Shown here: piece after piece, positions 62,220 through 64,000 of the stretch
Numbering within the stretch: the first letter of the stretch is position 1
How the letters are laid out: every line of letters begins with the position of its first letter
The notes under the pieces: model-generated
The model's database searches: none
Told to the model about the DNA's origin: nothing
The model's input: only the letters and a program-made list of their open reading frames with translations
Translations under genes and position numbers: made by a program
Source of the DNA: Symbiodinium natans
Taxonomy: Eukaryota > Sar > Dinophyceae > Suessiales > Symbiodiniaceae
Direction: 5' to 3'
Length of the DNA: 64,000 nucleotides
Assembly (NCBI GenBank): GCA_905221605.1
Contig: CAJNDS010000946.1
Span: 48,501-112,500, forward strand

Positions 62220-62995
62220 TGGCTCCTGCTCGTAGGGTTTGATGAGAGGCCTAGAGGTTTGTCGTATGTCCCCTCTCTTCGTGCTCGTAAGGTTTGTCCC
62301 TCCCTTCATGCTCGTAGGGTTTGATGAGAGGTCTACAGGTTTGTCGCACGTCCCCTCCCTTCGTGCTATTAGAATTTGTCGTATGTCGTCTCCCTTCGTG
62401 CTCGTCGGCTTTGTCGTGTGTCCCTCTTCGTCTGCTTGCAAAGAATCCCAAGAATTCAGAAACTGAGATTTTATTTTCAGAGGTTTGTCGTATGTCCCCT
62501 CCCTTCGTGCTCGTAGGGTTTGTCGTATGTCCCCTCCCTTCGTGCTCGTAGGGTTTGATGAAAGGTCTACAGGTTTGTCGTACGTCCCCTCCCTTCGTGT
62601 TCTTAGGGTTTGTCGTATGTCCCCTCCCTTCGTGCTCGTCGGCTTTGTCGTATGTCCCTCTTTGTCTGCTTGCAGAGAATCCCAAAACATTGAGAAATGT
62701 ACGGGTTTATTTTCGAGGTTTGTCGTATGTCCCCTCCTTTCGTGCTCGTAGGGTTTGACGAGAGGTCTACAGGTTTGTCGTACGCCCTCTCCCTTCGTGC
62801 TCTTAGGGTTTGTCGTATGCCTCCCTTCGTGCTCGGAGGGTTTGTCGTATGTCCCCTCCCTTCGTGCTCGTATGGTTTGATGAAAGGTCTACAGATTCGT
62901 CGCATGTCCCTTCCCTTCGCGCCCTTAGGGTTTGTCGTATGTCCCCTCCCTTCGTGCTCGTCGGCTTTGTCGCATGTCCCTTGTCTTCGCGCTTG
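62220..62995. repeat. Minisatellite with 35-bp unit
   Basis: GTTTGTCGTATGTCCCCTCC and CTTCGTGCTCGTAGG, about 20 units, in super-units separated by two related spacers near 62440 and 62670. Confidence 0.85.
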
Positions 62996-63154
62996 CTTTC
63001 CCCAGACCGAAGGTAGAACCAAAAGTGTTGGTCCGGATTGACAAAAAAACCTAATTTTGTTAACCTCATGTTTTGTTTTCCCCCACCCCACCCTCGAACC
63101 ATTCCAGTTCGAGCCAATCCCCAACCCACCCTAGAACCAACTACCCGTATTCGG

Positions 63155-63722
63155 AGCCCTTGAAGGGGGGTTTGGGAATCATGGTCTTGGAGTGTTTTGG
63201 GCTGGAAACCCGCCTTCCCAACCCCCCTCTCTGGAGCCTTTGAAGGGGGGGTTGGGAATCATGGTCTTGGAGTGTTTTGGGCTGGAAACCCGCCTTCCCA
63301 ACCCCCCTCTCTGGAGCCCTTGAAGGGGGGGTTGGGAATCATGGTCTTGGAGTGTTTTGGGCTGGAAACCCGCCTTCCCAACCCCCCTCTGGAGCCCTTG
63401 AAGGGGGGGTTGGGAATCATGGTCTTGGAGTGTTTTGGGCTGGAAACCCGCCTTCCCAACCCCCCTCTCTGGAGCCCTTGAAGGGGGGGTTGGGAATCAT
63501 GGTCTTGGAGTGTTTTGGGCTGGAAACCCGCCTTCCCAACCCCCCTCTCTGGAGCCCTTGAAGGGGGGGTTGGGAATCATGGTCTTGGAGTGTTTTGGGC
63601 TGGAAACCCGCCTTCCCAACCCCCCTCTCTGGAGCCTTTTGAAGGGGGGGTTGGGAATCATGGTCTTGGAGTTTTTAGGGCTGGAACCCGCCTTCCCAAC
63701 CGCCCTCTTGGAGCCCTTGAAG
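63155..63722. repeat. 80-bp tandem repeat, 7 units
   Basis: Unit contains GGGTTGGGAATCATGGTCTT and GGAAACCCGCCTTCCCAACC, almost identical from copy to copy; the last unit is diverged. It is inserted in the 61320-type minisatellite, which resumes at 63723-63780. Confidence 0.9.
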
Positions 63723-63904
63723 TCGTTCTCTCTCTGCTCGTATTTCTCTGCTCGTCTTCATTCTGCTTGCATTCGTTCTCGGGGTGGGGGGGTGGGGGGG
63801 GGGGGGGGGGGTTGCGAAGCCCTCATCCAGGTTTCCAACCCCAGAATGGGGGTCCCGAAGTTGCTTTTCCCCACCCCACCCTCTGACCACCCAAGATGAG
63901 AAAG

Positions 63905-63980
63905 ACTAAGAAGGCCCCGCAAAGCCTTCATCTTGATCTGGCCCCCGGCCCCGCAAAGCCTTCATCTTGATCTGGCCCAG
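63905..63980. repeat. Direct duplication, about 33 bp
   Basis: CCCCGCAAAGCCTTCATCTT, then GATCTGGCCC, occurs twice in tandem near the window end. Confidence 0.7.
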
Positions 63981-64000
63981 GGGTGGGGAGGGGTGGGGGG

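Noticed and set aside
62214-63124. ORFs with THEGRGHTTN-like repeats
   Set aside because: 35-bp units give similar peptides in every frame; no independent sign of coding.
63197-63899. Overlapping ORFs over the 80-bp repeat
   Set aside because: The same peptide set restarts every 80 bp; repeat-driven.
1-64000. tRNA genes or nuclear rRNA genes
   Set aside because: I saw no cloverleaf with A/B boxes and no nuclear rRNA signature; only the short mitochondrial SSU-like fragment at 39315.

Overview
This is eukaryotic nuclear DNA from an alga-like protist. The window is dominated by degenerate plant-type telomere heptamers (TTTAGGG/CCCTAAA) that are spread along all 64 kb instead of capping an end. 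The short GC-rich islands between the arrays are mostly very small exons. Read by eye and joined on the minus strand, they give three recognisable genes: a cytosolic glutamyl-tRNA synthetase (GluRS; about 35 exons of 18-75 nt at 1330-27503, plus probable N-terminal exons to 30149), a PGAM5-type mitochondrial phosphatase (20507-23491), and a vacuolar-sorting-receptor-like PA-domain protein (about 32447-48292). The islands at 48655-60632 look like more minus-strand exons, of a gene or genes I could not name.

Gene architecture: of about 40 exon junctions that I could resolve by keeping frame and family alignment, roughly 25 use a GC donor, 11 GT and 4 GA. Acceptors are AG, nearly always followed by G. 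Most exon islands have CCCTAAA arrays on their left and TTTAGGG arrays on their right. Each intron therefore tends to begin, in transcript sense, with (UUUAGGG)n and end with (CCCUAAA)n, so the intron ends are complementary to each other. Introns also carry several small foldback or MITE-like families, some cut off exactly where a telomere-like array begins. The whole PGAM5 gene lies on the same strand inside one 4.7-kb GluRS intron, a decayed RCC1-repeat gene lies in another, and a 200-codon ORF lies in a 3.3-kb intron of the receptor gene.

Layout, left to right: 1-1300 arrays and spacers; 1330-19813 GluRS catalytic to C-terminal exons (minus), with the RCC1 remnant at 15022-15787; 20507-23491 PGAM5; 24518-30149 GluRS N-terminal half; 32447-48292 receptor gene, including a repeat-poor block at 34456-36700, mitochondrial-derived nad1 and SSU rRNA pieces at 38586-39430, and a TRIM-like element with 131-bp direct repeats at 39634-40319; 48655-60632 unassigned exons; 61320-64000 minisatellites with 35-bp and 80-bp units.

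Organism: GC and GA donors, AG|G acceptors, TTTAGGG repeats and RCC1-type VVTWG repeats are what I know from dinoflagellates. However, the nad1 insert, which reads TGA as Trp, does not fit a dinoflagellate mitochondrion, which lacks complex I genes. A haptophyte or another alga with nad1 and UGA=Trp in its mtDNA fits that part better. All exon joins are by-eye inference without transcripts or database searches.
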